Assembly: GCA_965200825.1 (NCBI GenBank)
Contig: OZ241385.1
Location: 868,001 to 932,000, forward strand
DNA from: Bin80 sp026709335
GTDB taxonomy: Bacteria > Bacteroidota > Rhodothermia > Rhodothermales > Bin80
DNA: 64,000 nucleotides
Direction of reading: 5' to 3'
Shown: positions 8,669-18,779 of the stretch, piece after piece
Layout: every line of letters starts with the position of its first letter
Numbering within the stretch: position 1 is the stretch's first letter
The notes under the pieces: model-generated
Told to the model about the DNA's origin: nothing
Database searches by the model: none
Seen by the model: the letters and a program-made list of their open reading frames with translations, nothing else
Made by a program: the position numbers and the translations under genes

Positions 8669-9967
8669 ATGCGAACTTTCATAGCGAAGCTGAAGCTCAA
8701 GTTGTTGCTTAGCGTATTTGCAATGTGCATTGCATTGGCATCACTGTTGTATACCAGCAATCTTGTACGGCACTTACAGGAGCGGGAAAGAACGAGTGTA
8801 ACCATATGGGCCGCCGCAATTGAACAGGTTGCGCTCGCAGCTGAACAAAACCCGTATGAAGCGGATTTTCGTGAGATGGCAGAAGAACTTTCGCCAACGG
8901 ATCCAATGACTCCTAGACGTCGTGCGGCCTTGGCTTGGGCGGGCAGGTTACCGATAGGAGATCACATTGATTTTATTTTTGATATCATTTCGAAGTATCC
9001 CCCGGATGTCCCTGCAGTGATTGTTGATGATGCTGGGAATCCAATCAGATGGCAGCATCTCGGCGTGCCAGAAGGAGGAGAATTAACCCTTGAAGACTCG
9101 CTCAAAATTGCGGAACGTATTGCCTGGATGGACAGGAATTTTGCTTCAATTGCAATTGAAGTTCAGGAAGATTCTTTGACATCCGGCCTGATTCAGAAGG
9201 TACATTACGGAGAGAGTTTAGTGATTCGGGATTTGCGTATTTATCCCTACTTACAACTTGCATTTGTAGCAATGTTTATAGGATTTGGCTACCTTGGCTT
9301 TTCCTATGCACGCAGAAGTGAGCAAAGTAATCTCTGGGTCGGAATGGCACGTGAAGCTGCACATCAGTTAGGAACTCCAATTTCAAGTTTAATGGGTTGG
9401 ACGGAAGTAATGCGCACCAGTCCCAGTGTAGATCATGACACCTTGAACGAGATGGATGCGGATATTCAGCGTTTAGGTCTTGTTGCAAATCGGTTCAATG
9501 ATATTGGATCGAGTCCTAAACTCGAAACGCAGGCATTGGCGCCGGTTGCAGATGCAATCTCGGATTATATTCGCAGACGCTTCCCACGTCGTGGAATGAC
9601 GCTTACCGTCAATGTTCCGCCAGATTTGGAAGCTCCGATCAACGCGGATTTGTTTGCATGGGTAATTGAAAATCTGCTGAAGAACGCAATGGATTCCATT
9701 GAAAACGAGCAAGGACAAATTCAAATCATTGCAGGGACCGAGCGAAATCGGATCTATGTTGATGTGATTGATAATGGCAAGGGAATTGACCGCCGCGATT
9801 GGTCAAGTATTTTCAAGCCTGGATTCAGTACAAAAACTCGAGGATGGGGTTTGGGACTCAGTCTGGCTAAGCGTATCGTAGCAGATTATCACGGAGGGCA
9901 GTTGATTCTGGTAAACTCTGTGATTGATCAAGGATCTAGGTTCAGAATTTTGCTTCCAGATTCCTAG
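8669..9967 (+). CDS. Membrane sensor histidine kinase (orphan)
   Basis: Two-component sensor kinase of 432 residues. The ATG at 8669 puts a membrane helix at the N-terminus; a TTG at 8654 is less likely. A sensor region of about 170 residues follows, then a second membrane segment (LQLAFVAMFIGFGYLGF). The H-box is EAAHQLGTPISSL with the phosphorylated His before QLGTP. The HATPase domain shows the N box (ENLLKNAMDSIEN), DNGKGI and GWGLGLSLAKRIV. No HAMP domain is evident between helix 2 and the H-box. No response regulator is adjacent, so partner and signal are unknown. It begins 29 bases after purA. Confidence 0.9.
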   Translation: MRTFIAKLKLKLLLSVFAMCIALASLLYTSNLVRHLQERERTSVTIWAAAIEQVALAAEQNPYEADFREMAEELSPTDPMTPRRRAALAWAGRLPIGDHIDFIFDIISKYPPDVPAVIVDDAGNPIRWQHLGVPEGGELTLEDSLKIAERIAWMDRNFASIAIEVQEDSLTSGLIQKVHYGESLVIRDLRIYPYLQLAFVAMFIGFGYLGFSYARRSEQSNLWVGMAREAAHQLGTPISSLMGWTEVMRTSPSVDHDTLNEMDADIQRLGLVANRFNDIGSSPKLETQALAPVADAISDYIRRRFPRRGMTLTVNVPPDLEAPINADLFAWVIENLLKNAMDSIENEQGQIQIIAGTERNRIYVDVIDNGKGIDRRDWSSIFKPGFSTKTRGWGLGLSLAKRIVADYHGGQLILVNSVIDQGSRFRILLPDS

Positions 9968-10011
9968 GCTGTAACCACAGATAGATGAATTTTCACGAGA
10001 GTTGAGTAGAC

Positions 10012-10815
10012 TTAATCCTCGGGATTACTGAATACAATGTTGACAGGAGTTCCTCTCTGAATATGCAAGAGTGTTGCTGCATCACCCTGATTTGTTGCGA
10101 CTTCAAGTAGATTACTGCTTCCAAAAAGCATCAATGTCTCCCCTATGGGCACATCGCTGTAAGTGCGGTGGAATCCCCGTATAATTCCACTTCCCGCATA
10201 GCCTGTTGTTTTCCTTCCCCCGGATCTTTTCTCGAATAACTCACGAGAGATATTCGTTATGCAGTTACCGAAGTGATCAATGTATACAACCCATCCGCGA
10301 ATACCTTCATTATCGTCGATTGGCAGAGCCCAATGAAGGGGCATTAACCGTTTGATAGGAGCCCCCAGTTCTTCAAGTGGTACGCCACTAGCAAGTTTTG
10401 CAGCTGCGGGAGCAAAGATGTCTCTGCCGTGGAATGTATCAGATAAAGTACAATCTTTACAGGTCTTTAATGCGACTATTTCCTCGGGTATCTCCGTTTC
10501 CAGGAGAAGTGTAAACAAGCCATTGTCCGGACCTACGAAGTAATGGTCTTTGTGTCTCAAAGCTACTGCCTGGCGATCGGTGCCAACGCCAGGATCAACA
10601 ACAACGAGATGAATGGTGTTCGGCGGAAAATACTTCAAGGATTGTTGTAGTATGAATGCAGCAGCCATGACATCATAAGCATGAACCTCATGACTGATGT
10701 CAATGAATGTCAGGCTTGGGTTGATCGCGAGCATAATGCCTTTCATGGCACCAACGTATCCCTCGCGGTTACCAAAATCTGATGTTAGGGTTATGATGGA
10801 ATGACTACGATCCAT
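10012..10815 (-). CDS. SAM hydrolase / SAM hydroxide adenosyltransferase (DUF62)
   Basis: Family enzymes use an activated water to split S-adenosylmethionine into adenosine and methionine; relatives include chlorinases and fluorinases. The 267-residue protein has the N-terminal ITLTSDFGNREGYVGAMKG motif with the conserved Asp, then DISHEVHAYDV, VVDPGVGTDR and GPDNGLF, and the C-terminal domain with FGNCITNI. The ATG at 10815 is preferred to the TTG at 10821. It stands alone and is convergent with the histidine kinase gene. Confidence 0.9.
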   Translation of the reverse strand: MDRSHSIITLTSDFGNREGYVGAMKGIMLAINPSLTFIDISHEVHAYDVMAAAFILQQSLKYFPPNTIHLVVVDPGVGTDRQAVALRHKDHYFVGPDNGLFTLLLETEIPEEIVALKTCKDCTLSDTFHGRDIFAPAAAKLASGVPLEELGAPIKRLMPLHWALPIDDNEGIRGWVVYIDHFGNCITNISRELFEKRSGGRKTTGYAGSGIIRGFHRTYSDVPIGETLMLFGSSNLLEVATNQGDAATLLHIQRGTPVNIVFSNPED

Positions 10816-11257
10816 AAACAAAGAAAATTACGGAAGTTTTGCACACCTACTGCTATGAGGAGCATGCGTTTTTGGTGGTAGGATTCTCATGAATGCGAAT
10901 ATCCATTCCTGTTTCAGCTATTTAGACTACGTGTAGTAGTGGTATGAGTTCATCGTCGTCTCCATCTGAGAGTGGCGTTTACGTTCAATAGCGGCTTTGA
11001 TTCAGAATATTTTCAATCCTTCAGATGAAACAGCTTGGAGGGGGCATGGAAGTATTAATTTCCCATCCATTAATAGCTAATAGCGGATACAGAAACTATA
11101 ACCATACTTTCTGAGCACATCCCTTTTTCCATCTCTTGGAGATTGTGTTTCCGGGAAAATGCCAAGAATATCAACAGATCCATCATCCTTTTTGAATTGG
11201 AAAATTTGGATGAGACTGCTTGGTAGTTTTGCAATGTTTATAAGATTTCTCGAAATT
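10816..11257. other. Intergenic region with no supported gene
   Basis: About 440 bases between the SAM hydrolase start and the TonB receptor stop. A short - strand frame from 11331 to 11077 overlaps the receptor end but has no recognisable features. It should hold the SAM hydrolase promoter; I see no strong site. Confidence 0.5.
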
Positions 11258-13258
11258 CTACAAAGTTGCCCCAATACCGATTTGGAAAGAGCGGCCTTCC
11301 GCAGGTTCAAAATAGCGTCCGCCAAAAGCATTTACGACCAGTGAGCGGACATATTGACTGTCAAATATATTTTGAAGACGTACAAAAGGCTTCAATATAA
11401 TTCTCTGACCTATTTGCAAGTTTGAACGGGAAATGTATAAATCCAGGATGGTAAAGCCATCAGATTGGGCTGAGTTCACATTATTTCCCCACATCTTTGA
11501 TGCGGTTTCAAGAACGATTTGAGCGTTCCAACCACTAGGTGCCAATCCACGTAAGGTTACATGGAGCTGGTGGGGCGGGACCCCCGGGATTTTGAGTCCC
11601 TTGCCCGGGTCGTTCAGAAAGATGAAAGAGCCATAGTTATATGAAATTCTTGTCCGGAGGGGGAATTCTGTAGGCCATTCAAGTGCAAGTTCAACCCCAC
11701 GATGTCGGTTTTCCCCACCGTTGCTGTACCATGTACGTCCATCTTCGCCCTGTTGTGGGAGAAGTCGATCCTGTATGCTTAGAGAGAAAACCGCCAAATC
11801 CAAATCAAGATTTAAGTCATCGAGTCGTCCGCGTATCCCTGTTTCAACCCCAAAGGTCTGTTGAGGGGCAAGGTCCGAATTAAAACCTCCATCCCCGGAG
11901 GGGCTATTGATGAGTTCAGTGGTAGTTGGCGTTTCGAAAGAAGTCCCGAAATTCGCATACCAAGTCAGGGAATTCATGCGATAATAAATACCAACTGACG
12001 GGCTGAATGCAGCAAAGTTTCGGTTTCCACCCTGATCACCATTGTTCAGAAAATTATCGATCATTTCAAAACGAATTCGATCAAAACGGAGCCCTGCTGA
12101 GACCCCAATCCGAGATGAAAGCCGGGAACTCAAACCGCTGAATACAGCAAGGCTGCCAACAGTTTCCTGTTGGTCAAGGAACAACCTGCTACCCCTACTG
12201 CCTGTGTCATTATTAAATCGCTGACGATCATCTCTCATCTGCCTCAGATCAATCCCGGTTGTGAGTATGACTGCACTGCCTATATCCATCTGAAGCTGGG
12301 CATACAGGCCACCGGCAATACGTTCTAATTCGATCCAGGCGAAGGAAAGAGGATTTTCCAGAGATCTTCGGATTCCATATGCGGTCGCAGTCAGATTCCC
12401 CAAATTAATCTGCTGATGTAATGTCACTCCACCTTGTAGGTGTATGGAGGCCTTTCCTGCTGACAAGTTTACATTTCTGGGGTCTGCCTGTCTGGGATCG
12501 ACAGATATTTGCTCAATCGTGAGTGATCCAGGGGATAAAACATCCTGAAAAGCTGTGTTTAATGTGAACAGGATTGCAGTACGGGGGCCAAGGATAGTAC
12601 GACCATGGATGCCAGCACGGAGAAAATTTCCTTCGCTGTGTGCCCGGTATCCGGTTTTGCTTAGATGTGATGCATAGATGTTGATTCGATGAGGCCCAGA
12701 ATGAAGATTTGTGCTTGCCAGAATATGACTCAAACCATAGCTTCCTGTCATATACCGGATGCGGAAAGATGAAGCCTCTTCAAAACTGGCGAGATGTAGT
12801 ACTCCTCCACTGGCATTCCCCCAGAAGAGGGAACTGGGCCCCCTCAGTAGCTCAGAATATCCAATGAATACGGGGTCAACTACATCCAGAATGCTCTGTC
12901 CATCGGGCATTGTGAGTGGAACTCCATTCAGAAATGCTTGCAGGCCGCGAACTCCAAATGCTGCACGGTACCCCATTCCTCGAACAAGAATGCGTTCACC
13001 AAGAGCAAAATGACCGCGCTCATTGATTTGAATTCCGGGCAATCCGCGAAGTACGTGCTGGAGTGATAACCCTGGTTCGGAAGCAACCACTTCATGCCGT
13101 CGAATATAAATACTGCGGGTTGCCGTAGTGTATGATTCTAATTGTCGAGTAGCTTGGACTGTAATCCCAAGTAGAGATACAATCGTTGAGTCTTGTGCGG
13201 AACTCGGAAATGTGAGAAAACCCAGAGCACACAGAAGAAAAGGGGAAAGTCTGTTCAT
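11258..13258 (-). CDS. TonB-dependent outer-membrane receptor
   Basis: A 666-residue outer-membrane receptor for energised uptake of a large nutrient such as a siderophore, haem or corrinoid. It has a signal peptide (LLCALGFLTFPSSAQ), a TonB-box-like start and a plug domain (VLRGLPGIQINERG, RGMGYRAAFGVRG, LLRGPSSLFWGNASGGVLHL). A 22-strand-type barrel follows and ends in a terminal segment SFQIGIGATL. Its size and lack of a CarboxypepD domain resemble BtuB/FecA-type rather than SusC-type receptors. The substrate is not shown by the sequence. Its leader holds a strong hairpin. Confidence 0.92.
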   Translation of the reverse strand: MNRLSPFLLCALGFLTFPSSAQDSTIVSLLGITVQATRQLESYTTATRSIYIRRHEVVASEPGLSLQHVLRGLPGIQINERGHFALGERILVRGMGYRAAFGVRGLQAFLNGVPLTMPDGQSILDVVDPVFIGYSELLRGPSSLFWGNASGGVLHLASFEEASSFRIRYMTGSYGLSHILASTNLHSGPHRINIYASHLSKTGYRAHSEGNFLRAGIHGRTILGPRTAILFTLNTAFQDVLSPGSLTIEQISVDPRQADPRNVNLSAGKASIHLQGGVTLHQQINLGNLTATAYGIRRSLENPLSFAWIELERIAGGLYAQLQMDIGSAVILTTGIDLRQMRDDRQRFNNDTGSRGSRLFLDQQETVGSLAVFSGLSSRLSSRIGVSAGLRFDRIRFEMIDNFLNNGDQGGNRNFAAFSPSVGIYYRMNSLTWYANFGTSFETPTTTELINSPSGDGGFNSDLAPQQTFGVETGIRGRLDDLNLDLDLAVFSLSIQDRLLPQQGEDGRTWYSNGGENRHRGVELALEWPTEFPLRTRISYNYGSFIFLNDPGKGLKIPGVPPHQLHVTLRGLAPSGWNAQIVLETASKMWGNNVNSAQSDGFTILDLYISRSNLQIGQRIILKPFVRLQNIFDSQYVRSLVVNAFGGRYFEPAEGRSFQIGIGATL

Positions 13259-13321
13259 ACTGGCCGGTTGCTTGATGAAGGAAACGAGTTATCAGATGCC
13301 GTCTTGTACATTGCGAGGATT

Positions 13322-13358
13322 CTATCCCAGTCGTCAGCAGTGAGGAGAGCTGGGATAG
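13322..13358 (-). promoter_or_regulatory. Hairpin in the leader of the TonB receptor
   Basis: A perfect 9-bp inverted repeat (CTATCCCAG and its complement) encloses a 19-base loop, 64 bases upstream of the receptor start on the - strand. It could be part of a leader RNA controlling uptake. I did not find the conserved B12 box of a cobalamin riboswitch nor the TPP core, so no known class is assigned. Confidence 0.4.
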
Positions 13359-13552
13359 TGTTAATGCGATACAAATTCAATATTCTGAAAATCAAAATAG
13401 AGATATCCATAGAATAAATGCCATCAAGCTCGTAGTTGATATTTTAATGCCTAAATTAAGAGAGGGATCACAGTAAGAATCGATTTCTCTATATCCACGC
13501 GTTTATCATAGGACTCTCTGACAGAATCTGTCAATTTGAATAGTCACAAAAA

Positions 13553-14254
13553 ATGCTCATTGCGATCGAAGGAATTGATGGGGCGGGGAAGGGAACACAG
13601 GCGAGGCAACTCTTGGAACGTGTCCGAAAGCTAGGGTATTCCGCTAAACTTGTCGCCTTTCCACGCTATGAAGATACCCATTCCTCAAGAATGGTTGCCG
13701 CATATTTGAATGGTGAGTTTGGTTCACTCAGGGAGGTCCCTCCCGCGTTTGCAGCGACACTCTTTGCACTCGACCGTATGGAAAGTCGATCTCATCTTGA
13801 GGAGATGCAAAATAATCACGAACTCGTGATTGTGGACAGATATGTTTCCTCTAACCTAGCTTATCAAAGTGCAAGGATTTCGATCCCTGAACGTACAGTA
13901 TTTGCTGAGTGGCTTCTGGATTTGGAATATGGAGTGTATGGCCTGCCAAAGCCTGATTTGACATTTTTTCTTGATATTCCTGCGGTCACTTCCAAAAAAA
14001 TGGTTGCTCTCAAAGAAACCCGCGCTTACACAAAAGATGTCCATGATCTCCATGAGCAAAATTCAACATATCTTTCTAATGTGCGAAAAGTCTATCACTG
14101 GTTAATCAGCTTACATATTTTGGATCCATGTTGCATCATTCAATGTCATAACAATGGAGGGGCTTTACGTGAGATAGATAATATTGGGCAGGAGATTTGC
14201 GATTTGGTAGTGCGTCAAATAAATACCCACGAAGGAATTTGTGCAGAAAATTAA
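13553..14254 (+). CDS. tmk: Thymidylate kinase
   Basis: Phosphorylates dTMP to dTDP with ATP for DNA synthesis. The P-loop is IEGIDGAGKGTQ at residues 4-15. The substrate-binding segment VDRYVSSNLAYQ holds the DR motif that marks this family, and a LID-like region near ETRAYTKDVHDLHE follows. At 233 residues it is slightly longer than the usual 205-215 because of a longer C-terminus. It is a single gene, divergent from the TonB receptor, with a strong hairpin 84 bases after its stop. Confidence 0.93.
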   Translation: MLIAIEGIDGAGKGTQARQLLERVRKLGYSAKLVAFPRYEDTHSSRMVAAYLNGEFGSLREVPPAFAATLFALDRMESRSHLEEMQNNHELVIVDRYVSSNLAYQSARISIPERTVFAEWLLDLEYGVYGLPKPDLTFFLDIPAVTSKKMVALKETRAYTKDVHDLHEQNSTYLSNVRKVYHWLISLHILDPCCIIQCHNNGGALREIDNIGQEICDLVVRQINTHEGICAEN

Positions 14255-14337
14255 TTGCAATCATGTAAAGATCAGATTCGATCGTTTGATGAATTCGGCT
14301 AATCGCACCTTGAGTAAATTATTGCATATGTCAGTGT

Positions 14338-14373
14338 AAGCTCCATGAGGATTTATCTATCCTCATGGAGCTT
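14338..14373. terminator. Perfect 13-bp hairpin downstream of tmk
   Basis: A flawless 13-bp inverted repeat with a 10-base AT loop. No clear T tract follows (CTTTGCAAAT). Terminator or RNA-end stabiliser for tmk is the simplest reading, and the symmetry means it could act in either direction. Confidence 0.5.
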
Positions 14374-14634
14374 TGCAAATCTGCACTATATCTAATCGAA
14401 TCCTATTCAGTTAAATGGGATTTCTAGCGAGGTAGCGAGCAATCAGGATTTTTTCGATTCACTAATCCTCTGCGAAAGTATCCTTATTCCAGAGTAGGAA
14501 CCATTTACCCTCAAGGATCAGGTTGATGTACAGTGGCTCCACTTTCTTCGGTACACGGGTTTATGGTGAACCGAGCATGCAATGGACAAAAATATCCTTA
14601 AATTCGTTGCAGTCTTTCACAATTGAAGTTTTCC
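14374..14634. other. Rest of the tmk to BNR protein gap
   Basis: With the hairpin, the gene-free stretch from 14255 is 380 bases. The remainder should contain the promoter of the BNR protein gene. I see no RNA gene or clear promoter. Confidence 0.4.
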
Positions 14635-17520
14635 ATGCGACGAAGCCTGATTGTATCCTTTTTTCTGTTTCTGTTAGTTCAGATATCAATTGCCCAAGTG
14701 TCGGAGATGATATCATCTATACCTTCAACCCACGGTGCAGAGCGACTGAGCAGCTTTGATCAGCGTATCCAGGATGCTCAGCAATCATATTTATCCAATG
14801 TAGAACTGCATAATATTGGCCCGACAGTTATGAGTGGTCGGATTGTAGATATTGATGCGAATCCAATGGATCCTGTTCAGATGTACGTCGCGTATGCATC
14901 CGGAGGATTGTGGCGTAGTGAAACCAATGGACTCTCCTTTGAATCTCTGTTTGATAACGAAGCCTCTATGGTAATTGGAGATATCGCTGTGGGTTGGGCT
15001 CACGATGAAGTAATCTGGCTTGGCATGGGAGAAAACAATTCAAGTCGGTCTTCTTATGCAGGTACGGGTATCTATCGATCCATAGATCGAGGAGAATCGT
15101 GGGAGCACATGGGGCTTGAAGACACACATAGAATTGGACGAATTATATTACATCCCACAGATCCACTAACCATATGGGTTGCTGCAGCGGGTGCGCTGTA
15201 TTCTTCAAACCCTAACCGTGGAATCTACAAGAGCAGTGATGGTGGCAAAACCTGGTCCAAAACACTGTTTATCTCGGATAAATCAGGGGTGATAGATCTT
15301 ATCATTGATCCAAGTAATCCGAAAATTCTATACGCTGCTAGTTGGCATCGCGAGCGTCGGGCATGGAATTTTGTTGAAAGTGGAAGCGAATCCGGGATAT
15401 GGAAATCAATTGATGGAGGTTCTTCATGGGAGAGACTTTCAGCAGAAGGATTTCCAACTGGTGATACAGTAGGACGAATCGGTCTTGACATTTTCCCCGG
15501 TGATCCCAATATCCTGTACGCACTTGTTGATAATCAGGCTCGTAGACCGGTTGAAGATGAGAAAGACGCCTCTACTCTGACACAAGAGGCGCTTCAGAAC
15601 ATGGGTGTCTCTGAGTTTCTGGAGCTGAGCGATGAGGCAATTTCAGAATATCTAGAAGCAAATTATTTTGAAGAAAAATATACGCCTGCCGTAATTCGGA
15701 ATATGATGGAAGATGGCACACTTGAACCTGTGCACCTGGTATGGTATGTTGAGGATGCAAACAGGGAGTTATTTGACACACCCGTAATTGGTGCCGAAGT
15801 GTATCGTTCTGATGATGCGGGAGCAACCTGGTCAAGGACTCATGAAAATTACCTGGACCGAGTCTATAATTCGTATGGATATTATTTTGGAGAAATTCGG
15901 ATAGATCCCGGTAATTCTGACCAAATTTACATCTTGGGTGTTCCGCTGTTATCTTCAAGCGATGGCGGAGAGACGTGGGAATCTATCGGTGGGCCGAGTG
16001 TGCATGTAGATCATCAGGCTCTTTGGGTTAATCCTTCTCGCCCAGGTCATTTGATTAACGGAAACGATGGGGGATTGAATATTACCTATGATAATGGTAA
16101 ATCCTGGTTCAAAGGAAATACGCCGTCTGTGGGGCAGTTTTATGCTATCGGCGTAGATGATCAGGAGCCCTATCATGTTTATGGTGGGCTACAGGATAAT
16201 GGTGTTTGGGGCGGCCCACACACGTATACAGAATCTACGGGGTGGCATGCCAGAGGAAGATATGCCTATACTTCTTATCTGGGAGGCGATGGTATGCAAG
16301 TGGAAATTGATACACGAACAAATGACATCATTTATACCGGTTCGCAATTTGGCGCATATCAGCGTATTGAACTGTCTACGGGAGTTCGTAAATCAATTCG
16401 ACCACGTCACAGCTTAGGGGAGCGTCCCCTTCGTTATAACTGGCAGACTCCAATTCATTTGTCGAGGCACAATCAGGATGTGTTGTACTATGGTTCAAAC
16501 AAGCTTCATCGTTCGTTTAATCGGGGAGAGGACTGGGAGACTCTTTCTGATGACCTGACAGGGGGAGGGCGCCGGGGAGATGTACCGTACGGTACGTTAA
16601 CGAGTATTGATGAGTCCCCCATGAGATTTGGATTGGTATACGCCGGATCCGATGATGGTTTAGTACATGTATCTCGGGATGGAGGTTATTCATGGCAAAA
16701 TATTACAGGTGAAGACTGGGGAGAATTATGGGTCAGTCGGGTGGAAGCATCAAATCACGAACTGGGCCGAGTATATGTAGCACTCAATGGATACCGGTGG
16801 GATCATTTTGCACCTTATTTATATCGTTCGGATGATTTTGGGCAGACTTGGGAGGCTTTGCACGGAAGTTTTCCCATGGAATCAATCAATGTGATCCTTG
16901 AAGATCCAGTAAACCCAAATCTCCTCTACGTAGGTACAGATCATGGGCTATATGTATCGCTTGATGGAGGAACTTCATTTATGGCAATGCAGAATGGATT
17001 GCCATATGTACCGATTCATGACCTCAAGCTACAGCATCGCAGAAACCATTTACTTATTGGCACACATGGCAGGTCAATTTACCTCGCAGACATTGCACCA
17101 ATCCAAGCTTTGACTCCCGAGGTGATTACGAGCTCACTAAAGATATATGCCCCCAAAGCTCATACATATAATTCAAACTGGGGGAATCGTTTAATCTGGT
17201 GGAGAGATTATTCGGTGCCGGAGATTCAGATTCCGTATTGGGCTGGATCAGCAGGTGAAGTGATAATAAATGTCAGAGACTCAGAGGAAAGAGTTCTTCG
17301 TACACTGATCGATGATGCAGAACATGGTTTGAATTTTCTGAAGTACGATCTCTCAGTGGACGAGATCGCAGCATCAGTGCTCTCTGGATCGGATGATGAA
17401 GCTCTGGAGCCGGGTGAAAATGGAACATATTATTTGACTCCGGGGGAATACCATATTCAAGTACAACTTGGGAGTTCCGAAGAAATGGTAACGCTTCAAA
17501 TCAACGAGCCACGGAACTAG
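14635..17520 (+). CDS. Secreted BNR/VPS10-like (sortilin-type) beta-propeller protein
   Basis: A 961-residue exported protein built of Asp-box (BNR) repeats. I chose the ATG at 14635, which gives a signal peptide (LIVSFFLFLLVQISIAQ); a TTG lies 12 bases earlier. At least seven Asp-boxes are readable: SSDGGKTW, SIDGGSSW, SDDAGATW, SSDGGETW, SRDGGYSW, SDDFGQTW and SLDGGTSF. This pattern is shared by VPS10/sortilin-like propellers, sialidases and GH74 xyloglucanases. No catalytic residues can be assigned, so an enzyme is not claimed. No T9SS tail is visible. Its end overlaps the convergent M23 peptidase gene by 20 bases. Confidence 0.88.
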   Translation: MRRSLIVSFFLFLLVQISIAQVSEMISSIPSTHGAERLSSFDQRIQDAQQSYLSNVELHNIGPTVMSGRIVDIDANPMDPVQMYVAYASGGLWRSETNGLSFESLFDNEASMVIGDIAVGWAHDEVIWLGMGENNSSRSSYAGTGIYRSIDRGESWEHMGLEDTHRIGRIILHPTDPLTIWVAAAGALYSSNPNRGIYKSSDGGKTWSKTLFISDKSGVIDLIIDPSNPKILYAASWHRERRAWNFVESGSESGIWKSIDGGSSWERLSAEGFPTGDTVGRIGLDIFPGDPNILYALVDNQARRPVEDEKDASTLTQEALQNMGVSEFLELSDEAISEYLEANYFEEKYTPAVIRNMMEDGTLEPVHLVWYVEDANRELFDTPVIGAEVYRSDDAGATWSRTHENYLDRVYNSYGYYFGEIRIDPGNSDQIYILGVPLLSSSDGGETWESIGGPSVHVDHQALWVNPSRPGHLINGNDGGLNITYDNGKSWFKGNTPSVGQFYAIGVDDQEPYHVYGGLQDNGVWGGPHTYTESTGWHARGRYAYTSYLGGDGMQVEIDTRTNDIIYTGSQFGAYQRIELSTGVRKSIRPRHSLGERPLRYNWQTPIHLSRHNQDVLYYGSNKLHRSFNRGEDWETLSDDLTGGGRRGDVPYGTLTSIDESPMRFGLVYAGSDDGLVHVSRDGGYSWQNITGEDWGELWVSRVEASNHELGRVYVALNGYRWDHFAPYLYRSDDFGQTWEALHGSFPMESINVILEDPVNPNLLYVGTDHGLYVSLDGGTSFMAMQNGLPYVPIHDLKLQHRRNHLLIGTHGRSIYLADIAPIQALTPEVITSSLKIYAPKAHTYNSNWGNRLIWWRDYSVPEIQIPYWAGSAGEVIINVRDSEERVLRTLIDDAEHGLNFLKYDLSVDEIAASVLSGSDDEALEPGENGTYYLTPGEYHIQVQLGSSEEMVTLQINEPRN

Positions 17521-18730
17521 TGGAAATCACATTCACTAATTGAGGCTTTAGTGTATTGATGACTTGCGTAAATTGAGGCATAAGCTTTTCGGGCAATGGT
17601 TCTGAGGGAGGCATCTTGACCTTCATAGCATCAACTTGTTGGCCGTTTTTCCAAAAACGATAGCACACATGAGGGCCTGTAGCCAATCCGGTGCTACCAA
17701 CATAACCGATCAATTGGCCTTGTTGTACACGAACTCCTGGACGAATTCCTTTTGCAATTCGGGACATGTGCAAGTAGCCTGTGGTGTATATGTCGTTGTG
17801 GCGAATTTTGACATAATTCCCGTTTGCGTTCGTGTAGGAGGCAGCTGTCACTGAACCGCTGGCGGTTGCAACAATAGGAGTTCCCTCGGCTGCTGCAAAA
17901 TCAGTCCCCAGATGTGGTTTATATCGTTTTTGCACGGGGTGGTAGCGGCGAAGGCTGTATTGGGAGGAGATACGTTTATAATTCAAAGGAGCTCGTAGAA
18001 AAGGACGTTTCAGAGCATATCCGGTTTCATCATAGAATCCACTGGTACTGTCACTGGGGAATAAAAAGGCAAAAAACTCTTTCCCTTCGTGGTTCATGCG
18101 GGCTCCCTTAATGTCAAGATCAATAGTTTGTCCACTCACGAGTTGCTCTTCAAATAAAACCGAAAAATTGTCTCCCGGCTGTAAGTGAAAAAAACTGATC
18201 TGCCATGCAAAGATCTCACTTAATTGGGTGGCCAATTCAGGGCTGAATCCTGCGTCTTTTACTGCTTGATACAGAGAAGTCTCAATGGTCCCGGATCCAG
18301 TACGTGTTACAGTGGAGGTTGGCAAAAAACCTTCATGAATCAGTACGGAATCTCTTAAATCGAATACCACAAAGTGTTCAATACTCGGTTGATACACAAT
18401 GAAGGAAGTCGTACCATGGGTAGAGTCAGTGTAAGTATGGAAAGGAGTGCCTCTCCGAATTTTTCGCAGATCTATAAACGGGGATGCCTTCTTGGAGGCC
18501 AAGTGGATGATATCTTGAGATATCCCCAAATCACCCATGATTGATCCTAAGGACTCTCCTCTTTGAACACTGAATGATTGTTCATTTAGGCCAACAATGG
18601 GAAGATCAAATTTATTGCGATCAACCTCGGCATATGTAGGTAGTTGTAGATCGGTATTTGGGTCAATGGGAAACTGAACCATGGCCAGTATTCCTAAACA
18701 CACTCCAAAGTGTCTCAGATTAATTCTCAT
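17501..18730 (-). CDS. M23-family peptidoglycan endopeptidase
   Basis: A 409-residue envelope protein with an N-terminal hydrophobic export signal, a LysM-like/OapA-like middle (FSVQRGESLGSIMGDLGIS) and a C-terminal LytM/M23 metallopeptidase domain. Zinc and catalytic residues are in HLGTDFAA (His and Asp) and GPHVCYRFW (final His), with YLHMSRI between them. Such enzymes cut peptide cross-links of peptidoglycan during growth or division, or activate amidases. All key residues are present, so it is probably active. Confidence 0.92.
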   Translation of the reverse strand: MRINLRHFGVCLGILAMVQFPIDPNTDLQLPTYAEVDRNKFDLPIVGLNEQSFSVQRGESLGSIMGDLGISQDIIHLASKKASPFIDLRKIRRGTPFHTYTDSTHGTTSFIVYQPSIEHFVVFDLRDSVLIHEGFLPTSTVTRTGSGTIETSLYQAVKDAGFSPELATQLSEIFAWQISFFHLQPGDNFSVLFEEQLVSGQTIDLDIKGARMNHEGKEFFAFLFPSDSTSGFYDETGYALKRPFLRAPLNYKRISSQYSLRRYHPVQKRYKPHLGTDFAAAEGTPIVATASGSVTAASYTNANGNYVKIRHNDIYTTGYLHMSRIAKGIRPGVRVQQGQLIGYVGSTGLATGPHVCYRFWKNGQQVDAMKVKMPPSEPLPEKLMPQFTQVINTLKPQLVNVISTSSVAR

Positions 18731-18779
18731 CCGTATTTTCTGTCATTCAGAGTTATGACGTACTCCAATGAGATACGCC

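Noticed and set aside
11077..11331. 84-codon - strand frame at the end of the TonB receptor
   Set aside because: It mostly overlaps the receptor's last codons in another frame and the remainder shows no motif; it could at most be a decayed remnant.
13259..13552. Cobalamin or TPP riboswitch before the TonB receptor
   Set aside because: A hairpin is present but the conserved B12-box and TPP core sequences were not found on the - strand.
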